A program made the translations under genes and the position numbers. Positions 1 through 7,657 of a stretch of DNA of 64,000 bases are shown in pieces (within the stretch, counting starts at the first letter, position 1; every line of letters begins with the position of its first letter). This DNA is from JAIYDJ01 sp031400505 (GTDB lineage Bacteria > Pseudomonadota > Alphaproteobacteria > Rhodobacterales > Rhodobacteraceae). The stretch spans positions 62,001-126,000 of the forward strand of contig JANNPZ010000078.1 of assembly GCA_031400505.1 (NCBI GenBank). The letters are read 5' to 3'. The notes under the pieces are model-generated. The model ran no database searches and was not told where the DNA came from. It was given only the letters and a program-made list of their open reading frames with translations.

Positions 1-1
1 C

Positions 2-520
2 CTGTCGTTCCAGTTCGTGTTCAATCCCGGCGCTGGCATTTTTTCCTACCTCAACACCCTGTCGCCGGGGGTTTGGGACCCGTCGGTTTATCCGTCGCAG
101 GCCATCGCCTCGATCGTGATCGCAGGTGCATGGAAACAGGTCGCCTACAGCTTCATCTTCTTTCTGGCCGCCTTGCAGGCCATCCCCCGCAGCCTGTCCG
201 AGGCCGCCGTCATGGATGGCGCGCGCCCGCTGCGCCGGATGATCGACCTTCAACTGCCACTGCTGACGCCGACGTTCTTCTTCCTCTTGGTCATCAACAT
301 CACCGACAGTTTTACCGACAGCTTCGGCATCGTCGATACGCTGACCGGGGGCGGGCCGTTCCGCTCGACCGATCTGATGGTTTACAAGATCTACACCGAC
401 GGCTTCCGCAGCCTCGATTACTCGGGGGCTGCCGCGCAATCCATCATCCTGATGCTGCTTGTCATGGCGCTGACCTTTGTTCAGTTCCGTTACATCGAGC
501 GTCGCGTTCATTATACCTGA
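2..520 (+). CDS. ugpA: sn-glycerol-3-phosphate ABC transporter permease UgpA (3' part)
   Basis: This is the C-terminal part (about 172 residues) of an inner-membrane permease whose start lies before the window. UgpA pairs with UgpE to form the channel that brings glycerol-3-phosphate into the cytoplasm. The visible part has several hydrophobic segments and the EAA loop (SLSEAAVMDGARPLRRMIDLQLP), which contacts the ATPase UgpC. The typical FGIVDTLTGGGP stretch follows. The gene ends 10 bases before ugpE, and ugpC comes next, so an ugpB solute-binding protein gene is expected just outside the window. The assignment rests on operon order and the UgpA-like C-terminus. Confidence 0.9.
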   Translation: MSFQFVFNPGAGIFSYLNTLSPGVWDPSVYPSQAIASIVIAGAWKQVAYSFIFFLAALQAIPRSLSEAAVMDGARPLRRMIDLQLPLLTPTFFFLLVINITDSFTDSFGIVDTLTGGGPFRSTDLMVYKIYTDGFRSLDYSGAAAQSIILMLLVMALTFVQFRYIERRVHYT

Positions 521-530
521 CGGGGCTCCC

Positions 531-1460
531 ATGATCGAACGCACGCCGTTTCTGAACATCGCCACCCATGTGATCCTGCTGTCGGGGCTGATCATCATCA
601 TCGTGCCGATCTGGCTGGCCTTCGTGGCGGCCACCCTGACCCTGCAGCAGGTCAACTCGGCCCCAATCGAGCTTTGGCCAAGCGATCAGCTTTGGGTGAA
701 CCTGCAAGAGGCCTGGTTGCTGTCGGACTTCGGCACCAAGTTTCTGAATACCCTGATCGTGGCGACATCGGTGGTGGTGGGCAAGATCACGCTGGCCTGC
801 ATCACCGCCTTTGCGCTGGTGTTCTTCAACTTTCGCGGGCGGATGCTGATCTTCTGGATGATCTTCATCACGCTGATGCTGCCTTTGGAAGTGCGCATCG
901 TGCCGACCTACGCGGTGGCGGCGAACGCGCTGTCGCCGTTCCAGACCATCATGGATGCCACCGGCCTGACATGGCTGATCAACACCGTCTCGGGCATCGA
1001 GGTGTCGCTGGAATGGAACCTGCTGAACAGCTACACCGGCCTGATCCTGCCGCTTGTCGCGACCGCTACAGGCACCTTTCTATATCGCCAGTTCTTCCTG
1101 ACCATCCCCGATGAATTGGTCGAGGCCGCGCGGATGGACGGCGCAGGCCCCCTGCGGTTCCTGTGGGATGTGCTGATCCCGCTGTCAAAGACGAACATCG
1201 CGGCGCTGGCCACCATCATGTTCGTCTATGCGTGGAACCAGTATCTCTGGCCCCTGCTGGTCATCACTGACCGCGCGAATTACGGGCTGGTCGTGGTGCA
1301 GCTGTCCGATCTGATCCCCGATCAGCAAACCACCGGCGGCGGTACGCCCACATGGCATCTGGCGATGGCGGCGACGCTGGTCGTCATGCTTCCCCCGATC
1401 GCCGTCGTCGTCCTGATGCAGCGCTGGTTCGTGCGCGGCCTTATCAACACCGACAAATAG
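531..1460 (+). CDS. ugpE: sn-glycerol-3-phosphate ABC transporter permease UgpE
   Basis: This is the second inner-membrane permease (309 residues) of the glycerol-3-phosphate importer. The N-terminus IERTPFLNIATHVILL runs into the first membrane helix. The EAA loop (VEAARMDGAGPLRFLWDVL) lies near residues 195-215, and the C-terminus ends in FVRGLINTDK, a typical UgpE ending. The ATG at 531 is chosen because it follows the ugpA stop by 10 bases and is preceded by a purine-rich stretch. An upstream in-frame start inside ugpA would add residues unlike the family. The protein acts with UgpA, UgpC and a periplasmic UgpB outside the window. Confidence 0.95.
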   Translation: MIERTPFLNIATHVILLSGLIIIIVPIWLAFVAATLTLQQVNSAPIELWPSDQLWVNLQEAWLLSDFGTKFLNTLIVATSVVVGKITLACITAFALVFFNFRGRMLIFWMIFITLMLPLEVRIVPTYAVAANALSPFQTIMDATGLTWLINTVSGIEVSLEWNLLNSYTGLILPLVATATGTFLYRQFFLTIPDELVEAARMDGAGPLRFLWDVLIPLSKTNIAALATIMFVYAWNQYLWPLLVITDRANYGLVVVQLSDLIPDQQTTGGGTPTWHLAMAATLVVMLPPIAVVVLMQRWFVRGLINTDK

Positions 1461-1469
1461 GAGCCTGCC

Positions 1470-2579
1470 ATGGCCAAAATCTCTATCCGTGACGTGCGCA
1501 AATCCTATGGCAAGGATCAGGTGGTGCACGGGGTCAACCTCGAAATTGCCAATGGCGAATTCATCGTGGTGCTGGGGCCATCGGGCTGCGGCAAATCCAC
1601 TCTGCTGCGGATGATCGCGGGGCTGGAAACCATCACAGCGGGCCAGATCTCGATTGCCGACATCGTGGTGAACGATCTGGAACCACGCGAGCGGGGCTGT
1701 GCGATGGTGTTCCAGAACTACGCGCTTTATCCGCACATGACGGTGGCCGAAAACATTGGCTACGCGCTGAAAGTGGCGCGCGTGCCCAAAGCCGAACGGA
1801 TGGAGCGAGTGGCAAAAGTCGGCGCCTCGGTTGGTCTGACCGAGTTCATGGATCGCCGCCCCGGGCAGTTGTCCGGCGGCCAGCGTCAACGCGTCGCCAT
1901 GGCCCGCGCCATCATCCGCGAGCCGCGGGTGTTCCTGTTTGACGAGCCGCTGTCGAACCTTGACGCGAAACTCCGCGTCCAGATGCGCCACGAGATCCGC
2001 CGCATCCACAACCGCATCTCGGCGACATCCGTCTTCGTGACCCATGACCAGCAGGAAGGCATGACACTGGCTGACCGGCTGGTGGTGATGAACAAGGGCG
2101 TGATCGAACAGGTCGGCACACCGTCGGAAATCTACGATCACCCGGCTTCGGTCTATGTCGGCGGCTTCATCGGCTCGCCTGCGATGAATTTCCTGTCGGG
2201 GCAAGTGGATCGCGGTACATCTTCGGTCAAACTCGCCAACGGCGACCGGGTCGAGATTGCCACCAGTATCGCCACACGCCACCACGGCAAGCTGGTCCAG
2301 ATCGGCATTCGCCCCGAAGGAATGACAATGGTTCCCGCCGGCCAAGGCACACTGAACGCGACTTTCGAGTTTGTCGAAGAACTGGGCGCGGGACGGCTCT
2401 ACAGCCTGTTGTTCGAAGACCTGACGATTGCGGTGCTGGCCAATGACCGGCAAACGCTGGCACCGGGCACGCCGGTGGGCTTGCACATTCCAGCCACATC
2501 GGTTCATCTCTTTGATGCCGATACTGGCAAACGTATCGAGGCAGCCCCTCTGGCCGCGCTGCAAATGGTGCCTGCATAG
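1470..2579 (+). CDS. ugpC: sn-glycerol-3-phosphate ABC transporter ATP-binding protein UgpC
   Basis: This cytoplasmic ATPase (369 residues) powers the Ugp importer. It has the Walker A motif GPSGCGKST near residue 37, the Q-loop in MVFQNYALYPHMT, the signature LSGGQRQR near residue 135, Walker B VFLFDEPLSNLD and the H-loop FVTHDQ. A C-terminal TOBE-type regulatory region follows (IGIRPEGM and later). It starts 9 bases after ugpE with a GGAG ribosome site. Closely related ATPases serve sugar and polyol importers, so the glycerol-3-phosphate assignment leans on the neighbouring ugpA, ugpE and the phosphatase gene downstream. This is the last gene of the transporter operon. Confidence 0.93.
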   Translation: MAKISIRDVRKSYGKDQVVHGVNLEIANGEFIVVLGPSGCGKSTLLRMIAGLETITAGQISIADIVVNDLEPRERGCAMVFQNYALYPHMTVAENIGYALKVARVPKAERMERVAKVGASVGLTEFMDRRPGQLSGGQRQRVAMARAIIREPRVFLFDEPLSNLDAKLRVQMRHEIRRIHNRISATSVFVTHDQQEGMTLADRLVVMNKGVIEQVGTPSEIYDHPASVYVGGFIGSPAMNFLSGQVDRGTSSVKLANGDRVEIATSIATRHHGKLVQIGIRPEGMTMVPAGQGTLNATFEFVEELGAGRLYSLLFEDLTIAVLANDRQTLAPGTPVGLHIPATSVHLFDADTGKRIEAAPLAALQMVPA

Positions 2580-2623
2580 TCAACCCTCCGCAGATATCGC
2601 CCAACCTGCGGGCCTCGGGCCTG

Positions 2624-3475
2624 ATGATCGCGGCTTTCGTGATCTTCTCGCTCATGGCGATTCTGGCCCGGTCGATCAGTGATGACATCCCCGTCATCCA
2701 GATGATCCTTGTCCGTCAGGCCCTGTCGATGGTGCTGTTGGCCCCCTTGTTTTGGCGCAGTTGGCCCGCGATCCGCAGGCCACAGGGCCTTGGCCTGCAT
2801 GCCTTGCGCGGCGTGACGATGGTGGGCGGCATGGTCTGCGGGCTGTCCTCGGTCATCCTGATCCCGTTTGCCGATGCGACGGCCATTCAGATGGCCGAAG
2901 TGATCTTTGCCACCGCCCTTGCAGCGCTGATCCTGCACGAACCGGTGGGCTGGCGGCGCTGGACCGCGACCGTCGTGGGCTTTGTCGGGGTGGCGATCAT
3001 GATGCGCCCGTTCGGGGCGGGTGTTGACCCTTATGCATGGGTGGCGCTGCTCGGGGCGGGCTTCGGGGCGGTCAACATGGTGATCCTGCGCTTTGGGGCC
3101 GAAGGCGACCGGATCGAGACGGTGCTGTTCTGGCAGAACATGGTCGTGCTGGCGCTTGTCACACCCGTGGCCCTTTGGGTCTGGGTGACGCCCACTTTGG
3201 CACAGGCCGGGATTCTTGCGGTGATGGCGATCATCTTTACCGCCGGCATGTGGCTGATGACGGCGGCGTTGCGGTTGGGAGAGACCTCGGCGCTGGCCCC
3301 CCTGCACTATGTCCGGTTGTTGATGATGGCGGTGGCGGGATGGTGGTTCTATGCCGAGGTGCCAGGGATTTCGACCATTCTGGGCGCGGTTCTGGTGTTG
3401 GGCGCTGCGACTTACACGATCAGCCGCAACGCGCGCAAGAAATCTCCTGTGCGCCCTATCGCAGAGCTGACCTAG
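2624..3475 (+). CDS. DMT-superfamily (EamA-type) permease
   Basis: This is an integral membrane protein of 283 residues with about ten hydrophobic segments arranged as two EamA repeats. The first repeat contains FADATAIQMAEVIFATALAAL and the second ALRLGETSALAPLHYVRLL, both typical of the RhaT/EamA drug-metabolite transporter family. Substrates of this family cannot be read from sequence. The gene follows ugpC by 44 bases in the same direction and precedes phoA, so it may be read as part of the phosphate-starvation group. The codons before the ATG (PNLRASGL) look like a family N-terminus but offer no standard start codon, so the true start may lie slightly upstream. Confidence 0.85.
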   Translation: MIAAFVIFSLMAILARSISDDIPVIQMILVRQALSMVLLAPLFWRSWPAIRRPQGLGLHALRGVTMVGGMVCGLSSVILIPFADATAIQMAEVIFATALAALILHEPVGWRRWTATVVGFVGVAIMMRPFGAGVDPYAWVALLGAGFGAVNMVILRFGAEGDRIETVLFWQNMVVLALVTPVALWVWVTPTLAQAGILAVMAIIFTAGMWLMTAALRLGETSALAPLHYVRLLMMAVAGWWFYAEVPGISTILGAVLVLGAATYTISRNARKKSPVRPIAELT

Positions 3476-3507
3476 TTCGGGCGCAAGGCACCGGCGCAGT
3501 TTCGCAG

Positions 3508-3536
3508 TTGACTGGCAGACAACGAAATGTTATACT
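3508..3536 (+). promoter_or_regulatory. Sigma-70-type promoter upstream of phoA
   Basis: TTGACT (3508-3513) and TATACT (3531-3536) are separated by exactly 17 bases. This is close to the ideal vegetative promoter. It lies about 100 bases before the phoA start and upstream of the Pho box, so transcripts from it would run through that box. Its -10 hexamer sits inside the Zur-like operator at 3524-3549. Confidence 0.7.
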
Positions 3537-3549
3537 ATACACATGTTTC
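3524..3549 (+). promoter_or_regulatory. Zur-like operator overlapping the phoA -10 element
   Basis: GAAATGTTATACTATA at 3524-3539 matches the left and central part of the proteobacterial Zur consensus (GAAATGTTATANTATA, recalled from the enterobacterial motif) at every fixed position. The right arm is imperfect: CACATGTTTC in place of ACATTTC. The site covers the -10 hexamer, where a repressor would block transcription. A second site with the same 10-mer GTTATACTAT precedes the operon starting at 5233. The zinc regulator gene itself is not in the window, so the assignment is by motif and gene context. Confidence 0.55.
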
Positions 3550-3553
3550 TGAC

Positions 3554-3591
3554 GTCATCGGTTCGTCATTGACACGTAGCTTTTCCGTCAT
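3554..3591 (+). promoter_or_regulatory. Pho box (PhoB-binding 11-bp direct repeats) for phoA
   Basis: The pentamer GTCAT occurs at 3554, 3565 and 3587, that is at phases 0, 11 and 33. The degenerate pentamer GTAGC fills phase 22 at 3576. An 11-bp period with a GTCAT/GTCAC core is the hallmark of PhoB sites. A weak -10 (TAGCAA, 3602-3607) begins 10 bases after the last core, the same spacing as in the classical phoA promoter. This supports induction of the alkaline phosphatase under phosphate limitation. Confidence 0.7.
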
Positions 3592-3638
3592 GGCGGACTG
3601 CTAGCAATCCATCTGTACTTTAGCAGTGGAGCGCTCTC

Positions 3639-5132
3639 ATGAAAAAAATCCTTCTCTCTGGCGTTGCCGTTCTTGCAATGACCGTGGCCACCTCGGCCCA
3701 GGACCTGCCGCAGGCAGCCAGCCCGTGGTTCGTGGCCGGTCAGGCCAAGATCGCCGAACGTCTGGCCGTGCAGCCAATCACCGCCAAGGCCAAGAACGTG
3801 ATCCTGTTCACCGCTGACGGCAATGGCGTCGGGTCGAACTACGCCGTCCGCATTTACTCGGGCCAGCTGGCCGGCGGATTGGGCGACGACTATGTTCAGC
3901 CGCAGGAAACTTTCCCGCATGCTGCCCTGGTGAAAACCTATTCGTCCAACGGCCAGACCCCGGACTCGGCTCCTACCGCTGCTGCGATGAACAGCGGCGT
4001 GAAGACCAAGAACGGCATGATCAACGTCCTCGACACCGTCAACGTCGATGACTGCGCAGCCGGTGCCACCGCTGGCGCCAAGACCTTCGCCGAAATCGTT
4101 TCGGAAATGGGCAAGTCGGTCGGCGTCATCTCGACCGCCCGCATCACCCATGCGACCCCTGCGGCTGTCTATGCCCGCTCGGTCAACCGCGACTTCGAAG
4201 ACAACTCGACGCTGCCCGAAGGCTGCACCCAGAAAGACATCGCCGACCAGTTGCTCGACCAGATGAAGGCCGGTGTTGTCGACATCGCCCTTGGTGGCGG
4301 TCGCCAGCACTTCCTGCCCGCAGGCGTGAAGGACGTGGAAGACAAGGAAGGCAAGCGCACCGACGGTCGCAACCTCGTGGACGAAGCGACCGCTGCAGGC
4401 GCAAAGGTCGTGTTCGGCGCGGACGACTTCACCGCACTGACCATGGGCGACAACGCTCCGGTTCTGGGTCTGTTTGAGGCCAGCCACATGAAATACGAAC
4501 AGGATCGTTCGGGCGAGCCGTCGCTGGCCGAAATGACCGAAGCCACGATCAAGGCACTGTCGACCAACGAAAACGGCTTCTTCATCTCGATCGAAGGCGG
4601 CCGGGTTGACCATGCAAACCACGCAGGCAACCTGCACCGCGCCGTTGTCGATGGCAAAGCCTTTGCCGACGCGATTGCCAAGGCGATGGAGATGACCAAC
4701 GCCGAAGACACGCTGATCATCGTGACCGCCGACCACGAACACGCAATCGCCTTCAACGGCTACTGCGGTCGCGGGTCCAAAATCACCGGTCTGTGCATGA
4801 AGGAAAACCCCAACGGCATCGAGCACACCGGCGAGCCGGAACTGGCCGCCGATGGCAAGCCCTACACCGTTGCAGGCTATCTGAACGGTGCAGGTTCGGT
4901 ACTGATCGAACAGGCAGACAAGACTTTTGCCGGCTCGCGTCCCGACCTGACCGAAGAGCAGGCCATCGACCCGGACTACCTGCAGCAGGCGCTGATCCCG
5001 ATGACCTCGGAAACCCACTCGGGTGAGGACGTTGCCCTCTTCGCCCGCGGCCCATGGGCACACCTGTTCGGCGGTGTGGTCGAACAGAACTACATCTTCC
5101 ACGTGATGAACCACGCCGTCAGCGCCCAGTAA
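3639..5132 (+). CDS. phoA: Secreted alkaline phosphatase (PhoA family)
   Basis: This is a periplasmic or secreted phosphomonoesterase of 497 residues that releases phosphate from organic esters. A Sec signal peptide (MKKILLSGVAVLAMTVATSAQ) starts the protein. Metal and catalytic residues are visible: Asp60 in TADGNG, the nucleophile Ser110 in DSAPTAAAMNSG, Asp324 and His328 in DHANHAGN, Asp365 and His366 in TADHEHA, and His460 in ETHSGED. The family uses two zinc ions and one magnesium. The gene stands alone between its own regulatory region (sigma-70 promoter, Zur-like site and Pho box) and a strong terminator at 5151. Regulation by both phosphate and zinc is inferred from those sites. Confidence 0.95.
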   Translation: MKKILLSGVAVLAMTVATSAQDLPQAASPWFVAGQAKIAERLAVQPITAKAKNVILFTADGNGVGSNYAVRIYSGQLAGGLGDDYVQPQETFPHAALVKTYSSNGQTPDSAPTAAAMNSGVKTKNGMINVLDTVNVDDCAAGATAGAKTFAEIVSEMGKSVGVISTARITHATPAAVYARSVNRDFEDNSTLPEGCTQKDIADQLLDQMKAGVVDIALGGGRQHFLPAGVKDVEDKEGKRTDGRNLVDEATAAGAKVVFGADDFTALTMGDNAPVLGLFEASHMKYEQDRSGEPSLAEMTEATIKALSTNENGFFISIEGGRVDHANHAGNLHRAVVDGKAFADAIAKAMEMTNAEDTLIIVTADHEHAIAFNGYCGRGSKITGLCMKENPNGIEHTGEPELAADGKPYTVAGYLNGAGSVLIEQADKTFAGSRPDLTEEQAIDPDYLQQALIPMTSETHSGEDVALFARGPWAHLFGGVVEQNYIFHVMNHAVSAQ

Positions 5133-5150
5133 TCGCTGTCCATAGTGCCG

Positions 5151-5178
5151 CAGGCCCCGGGAAACCGGGGCCTGTTTC
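5151..5178 (+). terminator. Rho-independent terminator after phoA
   Basis: A perfect 10-bp stem, CAGGCCCCGG (5151-5160) with CCGGGGCCTG (5165-5174), closes a GAAA tetraloop and is followed by TTTCATTT. It starts 19 bases after the phoA stop. Confidence 0.85.
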
Positions 5179-5202
5179 ATTTACACAGGCGTCTTGCGCG
5201 GG

Positions 5203-5217
5203 CGTTATACTATCACA
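5203..5217 (+). promoter_or_regulatory. Zur-like operator before the DUF3299/ABC operon
   Basis: CGTTATACTATCACA differs from the palindromic Zur core TGTTATANTATAACA at two positions. It shares the 10-mer GTTATACTAT with the site in front of phoA. It contains a -10-like TATACT (5207-5212) and lies 16 bases before the start codon at 5233. The genes that follow resemble an operon known to be Zur-controlled in Pseudomonas, which supports the reading. Confidence 0.55.
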
Positions 5218-5232
5218 GAATAGGAGTTCAGA

Positions 5233-5658
5233 ATGATTCGCCGGACCTTTCTGCTCGCGCTGCCCGCCGGTCTGCTGACGTTGCCCGTGCGGGCTGCCGA
5301 CGACGCGCCGATCAAGCTACGCGACCTCTATGAAAAGGACATGAGCTTTTCGCAGATCGCCCTGTCGCGCCAAGGCTCGCGGGTCGGCATCGCAGGCTTC
5401 ATGGCGCCGCCGCTGAAGGCGGAGTCGGTGTTTTTCGTGCTGACCAAACTTCCGATGGCGGTTTGCCCGTTCTGTGAACCCGGCTCGCCCTGGCCCGATG
5501 ACATTCTGGCGGTCTATGCCAAGCGGGTGGTCGATGTGATCCCGTTCAACGTGCCCATCGTGGTCACCGGGGTGCTGGAACTGGGGGATCACGTGGACCC
5601 CGAGCTTGGGTTCTATTCAAAAGTGCGGCTGGTTGACGCCACTTATGCGCGGGCCTGA
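5233..5658 (+). CDS. Small exported protein, DUF3299-like, with CPFC motif
   Basis: This 141-residue protein has an N-terminal signal peptide (MIRRTFLLALPAGLLTLPVRA) and so is expected in the periplasm. The mature part contains VGIAGFMAPP, then FFVLTKLPMAVCPFCEPGSPWP and IPFNVPIVVTGVLELG. This layout (beta-strand, Cys-containing loop, hydrophobic strand) resembles DUF3299 proteins, whose genes sit beside an FtsX-type ABC transporter in Zur-regulated clusters of Pseudomonas. The CPFC pair could bind a metal or be redox active, which is inference. It is the first gene of a four-gene run (5233-8122), and the ABC ATPase starts 3 bases after its stop. A Zur-like site lies just upstream. Confidence 0.7.
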   Translation: MIRRTFLLALPAGLLTLPVRAADDAPIKLRDLYEKDMSFSQIALSRQGSRVGIAGFMAPPLKAESVFFVLTKLPMAVCPFCEPGSPWPDDILAVYAKRVVDVIPFNVPIVVTGVLELGDHVDPELGFYSKVRLVDATYARA

Positions 5659-5661
5659 AAG

Positions 5662-6345
5662 ATGGCGACCCCTGCCCTGCTGGTCGAAGGCCTGCGGGTG
5701 ATCAGCCGCGAAGGGCAGGTTCTGGTGCAGGTGGATCGGCTGGCGGTGCCCGCAGGGCAGACAGTTGCGCTGCGCGGGGCGTCGGGGGCGGGAAAATCGA
5801 CGCTGCTGCACGCGCTGTCGGGGTTGGTGCGCCCCACTGCGGGCCGTGTGGTCTGGGGCGGGCACGACATCGCGGGCCTGACCGAAGACGCCCGGGCGGC
5901 ATTCCGGCGGCAGACACTGGGCCTGATCTTTCAGGACTGCCATCTGTTCGAAGAACTGTCCGCGCAGGGCAACGCCGCCCTGATCAGTGCCTTTGCACCC
6001 CGCGCCGACCGGGCTGCCTTGCGCGACGGGGCGGCGCAATGGTTGGCGGCACTGGGTCTTGGCAAAGCCGGATCGCGCGCGGTTGACAGCTTTTCGGGCG
6101 GCGAGCGGCAGCGCATCGCCGTCGCGCGCGCCCTCGCCGCCGGACCGCCGGTGATCCTGGCGGATGAACCCACTGCGGCGTTGGACCGCACCAATGCCGA
6201 CACGCTGGGGGCCGATCTGGTGGCACTGGCGGCAGCGGGCGGGCGCACGCTGATCACCGTCACGCATGACGCCCCACTCGCTGCGCGGATGGCGCGGACC
6301 ATCACGCTTGCCGATGGCCGGATCGTCGAGGACAGTCATGGCTGA
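5662..6345 (+). CDS. ABC transporter ATP-binding protein (LolD/MacB-like)
   Basis: This cytoplasmic ATPase has 227 residues, the usual size for the LolD/FtsE group that partners FtsX-type permeases. Walker A GASGAGKST is at residues 39-47, the Q-loop in LIFQDCHLF, the signature FSGGERQR near residue 144, Walker B VILADEPT at 164-171 and the H-loop VTVTHD near 200. It starts 3 bases after the DUF3299-like gene and overlaps the permease start by 8 bases, implying translational coupling. Such ATPases drive mechanical work on periplasmic or membrane substrates more often than classical import. The metal link here comes from the neighbours. Confidence 0.92.
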   Translation: MATPALLVEGLRVISREGQVLVQVDRLAVPAGQTVALRGASGAGKSTLLHALSGLVRPTAGRVVWGGHDIAGLTEDARAAFRRQTLGLIFQDCHLFEELSAQGNAALISAFAPRADRAALRDGAAQWLAALGLGKAGSRAVDSFSGGERQRIAVARALAAGPPVILADEPTAALDRTNADTLGADLVALAAAGGRTLITVTHDAPLAARMARTITLADGRIVEDSHG

Positions 6346-7645
6346 CCTTTGGGCCAACCTGCCGCCGCTGGCACAGGATATCCTGTTCGCGCTGCTGCTG
6401 TTCTGTCCGGGCCTGATCGCCGGGGCCGTCGTGCTGCGCGGCCTGCGCCCGCTGCCACTGGTAGGGGCGATGCTGCGGCGGTTTGCGCCGGTGAACCTGC
6501 TCTTCGTGGCGCTAATCGCGGTTTCGGTCGGGCTTGGCGTGGGTCTTCTGGCGCAGGAACGCGGGCTCAGGCAAGGCTCGGCTCAGGCGGCGGAAAAATT
6601 CGATCTGATCGTGGCAGCCCCGGGCAGCGAAGTGACAGTGATGCTGGCGGCGGTCTATCTGCAGGCGTCCGACATGGCACTGGTGACAGGCCCGCAGTAT
6701 GCCGAGATTGCCGGGGCCAAAGGCGTGGCCCTTGCTGCCCCGATCGCCTTTGGCGACAGCCATCTGGGCGCGCCTGTGGTCGGCACCACGACCGATTTCG
6801 TGACGCATCTCGCTGGCCCGCTGGCCGAGGGGCGCCTTTTTGCCACCGCCAGCGAAGCGGTCGCCGGGGCCTTTGCCCCCGTCACAGTGGGCGAGACGTT
6901 CTCGCCCGCCCACGGCCACGGCGCAGCAGCCGAAGGCGACGCGCACGCAGGCTTTGGCTATATGGTCACGGGGCGGATGGCCCCCACCGGCAGTCCCTGG
7001 GACCGCGCTATTCTGGTCCCGGTTGAAGGTGTGTGGCAGGTCCATGGCCTGTCCAACGGCCACCCCCCCGGCGAGACCCAGATCGGCCCGCCCTTTGCGC
7101 CCGACCTGATGCCCGGCACCCCGGCGGTGCTGGTCCATGCGACCGAGCTTTGGGCAAACTACGCCCTGAAATCGCAATTCACCCGGGGCGACCTGATGGC
7201 GTTCTTTCCGGGCACCGTGCTGTCGCAACTGCATGGGTTGATGGGGGATATCCGCACGGCTATGTCGGTGATGGCGGTGCTGACGCAGGTGCTGGTGACG
7301 CTGTCGGTGGTGATCGGGCTGGTCATTCTGGTGCGGCTTATCGCGCGCAGTCTGGCCCTTTTGCGCGCCATTGGGGCGCCGCTGCGGTTCGTGTTTGCAG
7401 TCGTCTGGGCGTATTCCGCCGCGCTGATCGTGACCGGGGCCGGCTTGGGTCTGGCGCTTGGCTGGGTCGCGGCGCGCGCCATTTCGGGCGTGATCACCGC
7501 GCGCACCGATGTGCTGGTGCGTGCGGCACTGTCCTGGCCCGAGGTTCATCTCGTGGCGGGCTTTGTCAGCCTGACGCTGATCCTTGCGCTGCTTCCCGGT
7601 TGGCTGGCGGTGCGCCGCCCACTTCTCGCTGATCTTCGTAACTGA
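6338..7645 (+). CDS. ABC transporter permease, FtsX/MacB type, with His-rich periplasmic loop
   Basis: This inner-membrane protein has 435 residues. It has hydrophobic segments near the N-terminus, a large extracytoplasmic domain (about residues 70-290) and three C-terminal helices starting at MSVMAVLTQVLVTLSVVIGLV, the MacB/FtsX layout. The periplasmic domain carries a His-rich stretch near residues 190-206 (PAHGHGAAAEGDAHAG), unusual for lipoprotein or peptide exporters and suggestive of metal binding. The ATG at 6338 overlaps the ATPase stop. An earlier in-frame start at 6266 would add an unlikely 24-residue extension. With the DUF3299-like and PCu(A)C-like neighbours it forms a candidate zinc or copper handling transporter. 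Confidence 0.85.
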   Translation: MADLWANLPPLAQDILFALLLFCPGLIAGAVVLRGLRPLPLVGAMLRRFAPVNLLFVALIAVSVGLGVGLLAQERGLRQGSAQAAEKFDLIVAAPGSEVTVMLAAVYLQASDMALVTGPQYAEIAGAKGVALAAPIAFGDSHLGAPVVGTTTDFVTHLAGPLAEGRLFATASEAVAGAFAPVTVGETFSPAHGHGAAAEGDAHAGFGYMVTGRMAPTGSPWDRAILVPVEGVWQVHGLSNGHPPGETQIGPPFAPDLMPGTPAVLVHATELWANYALKSQFTRGDLMAFFPGTVLSQLHGLMGDIRTAMSVMAVLTQVLVTLSVVIGLVILVRLIARSLALLRAIGAPLRFVFAVVWAYSAALIVTGAGLGLALGWVAARAISGVITARTDVLVRAALSWPEVHLVAGFVSLTLILALLPGWLAVRRPLLADLRN

Positions 7646-7657
7646 AAGAGGTTTTCA

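Noticed and set aside
73..534. Second open frame overlapping ugpA
   Set aside because: It is an out-of-frame shadow of ugpA with Arg/His-rich composition and no ribosome site.
1185..2564. 459-codon open frame opposite ugpC
   Set aside because: It is antisense to a clear ABC ATPase, with no family motif. Long antisense frames are common in GC-rich DNA.
3588..5180. 530-codon open frame opposite phoA
   Set aside because: It mirrors the phosphatase on the other strand and has no recognisable domain.
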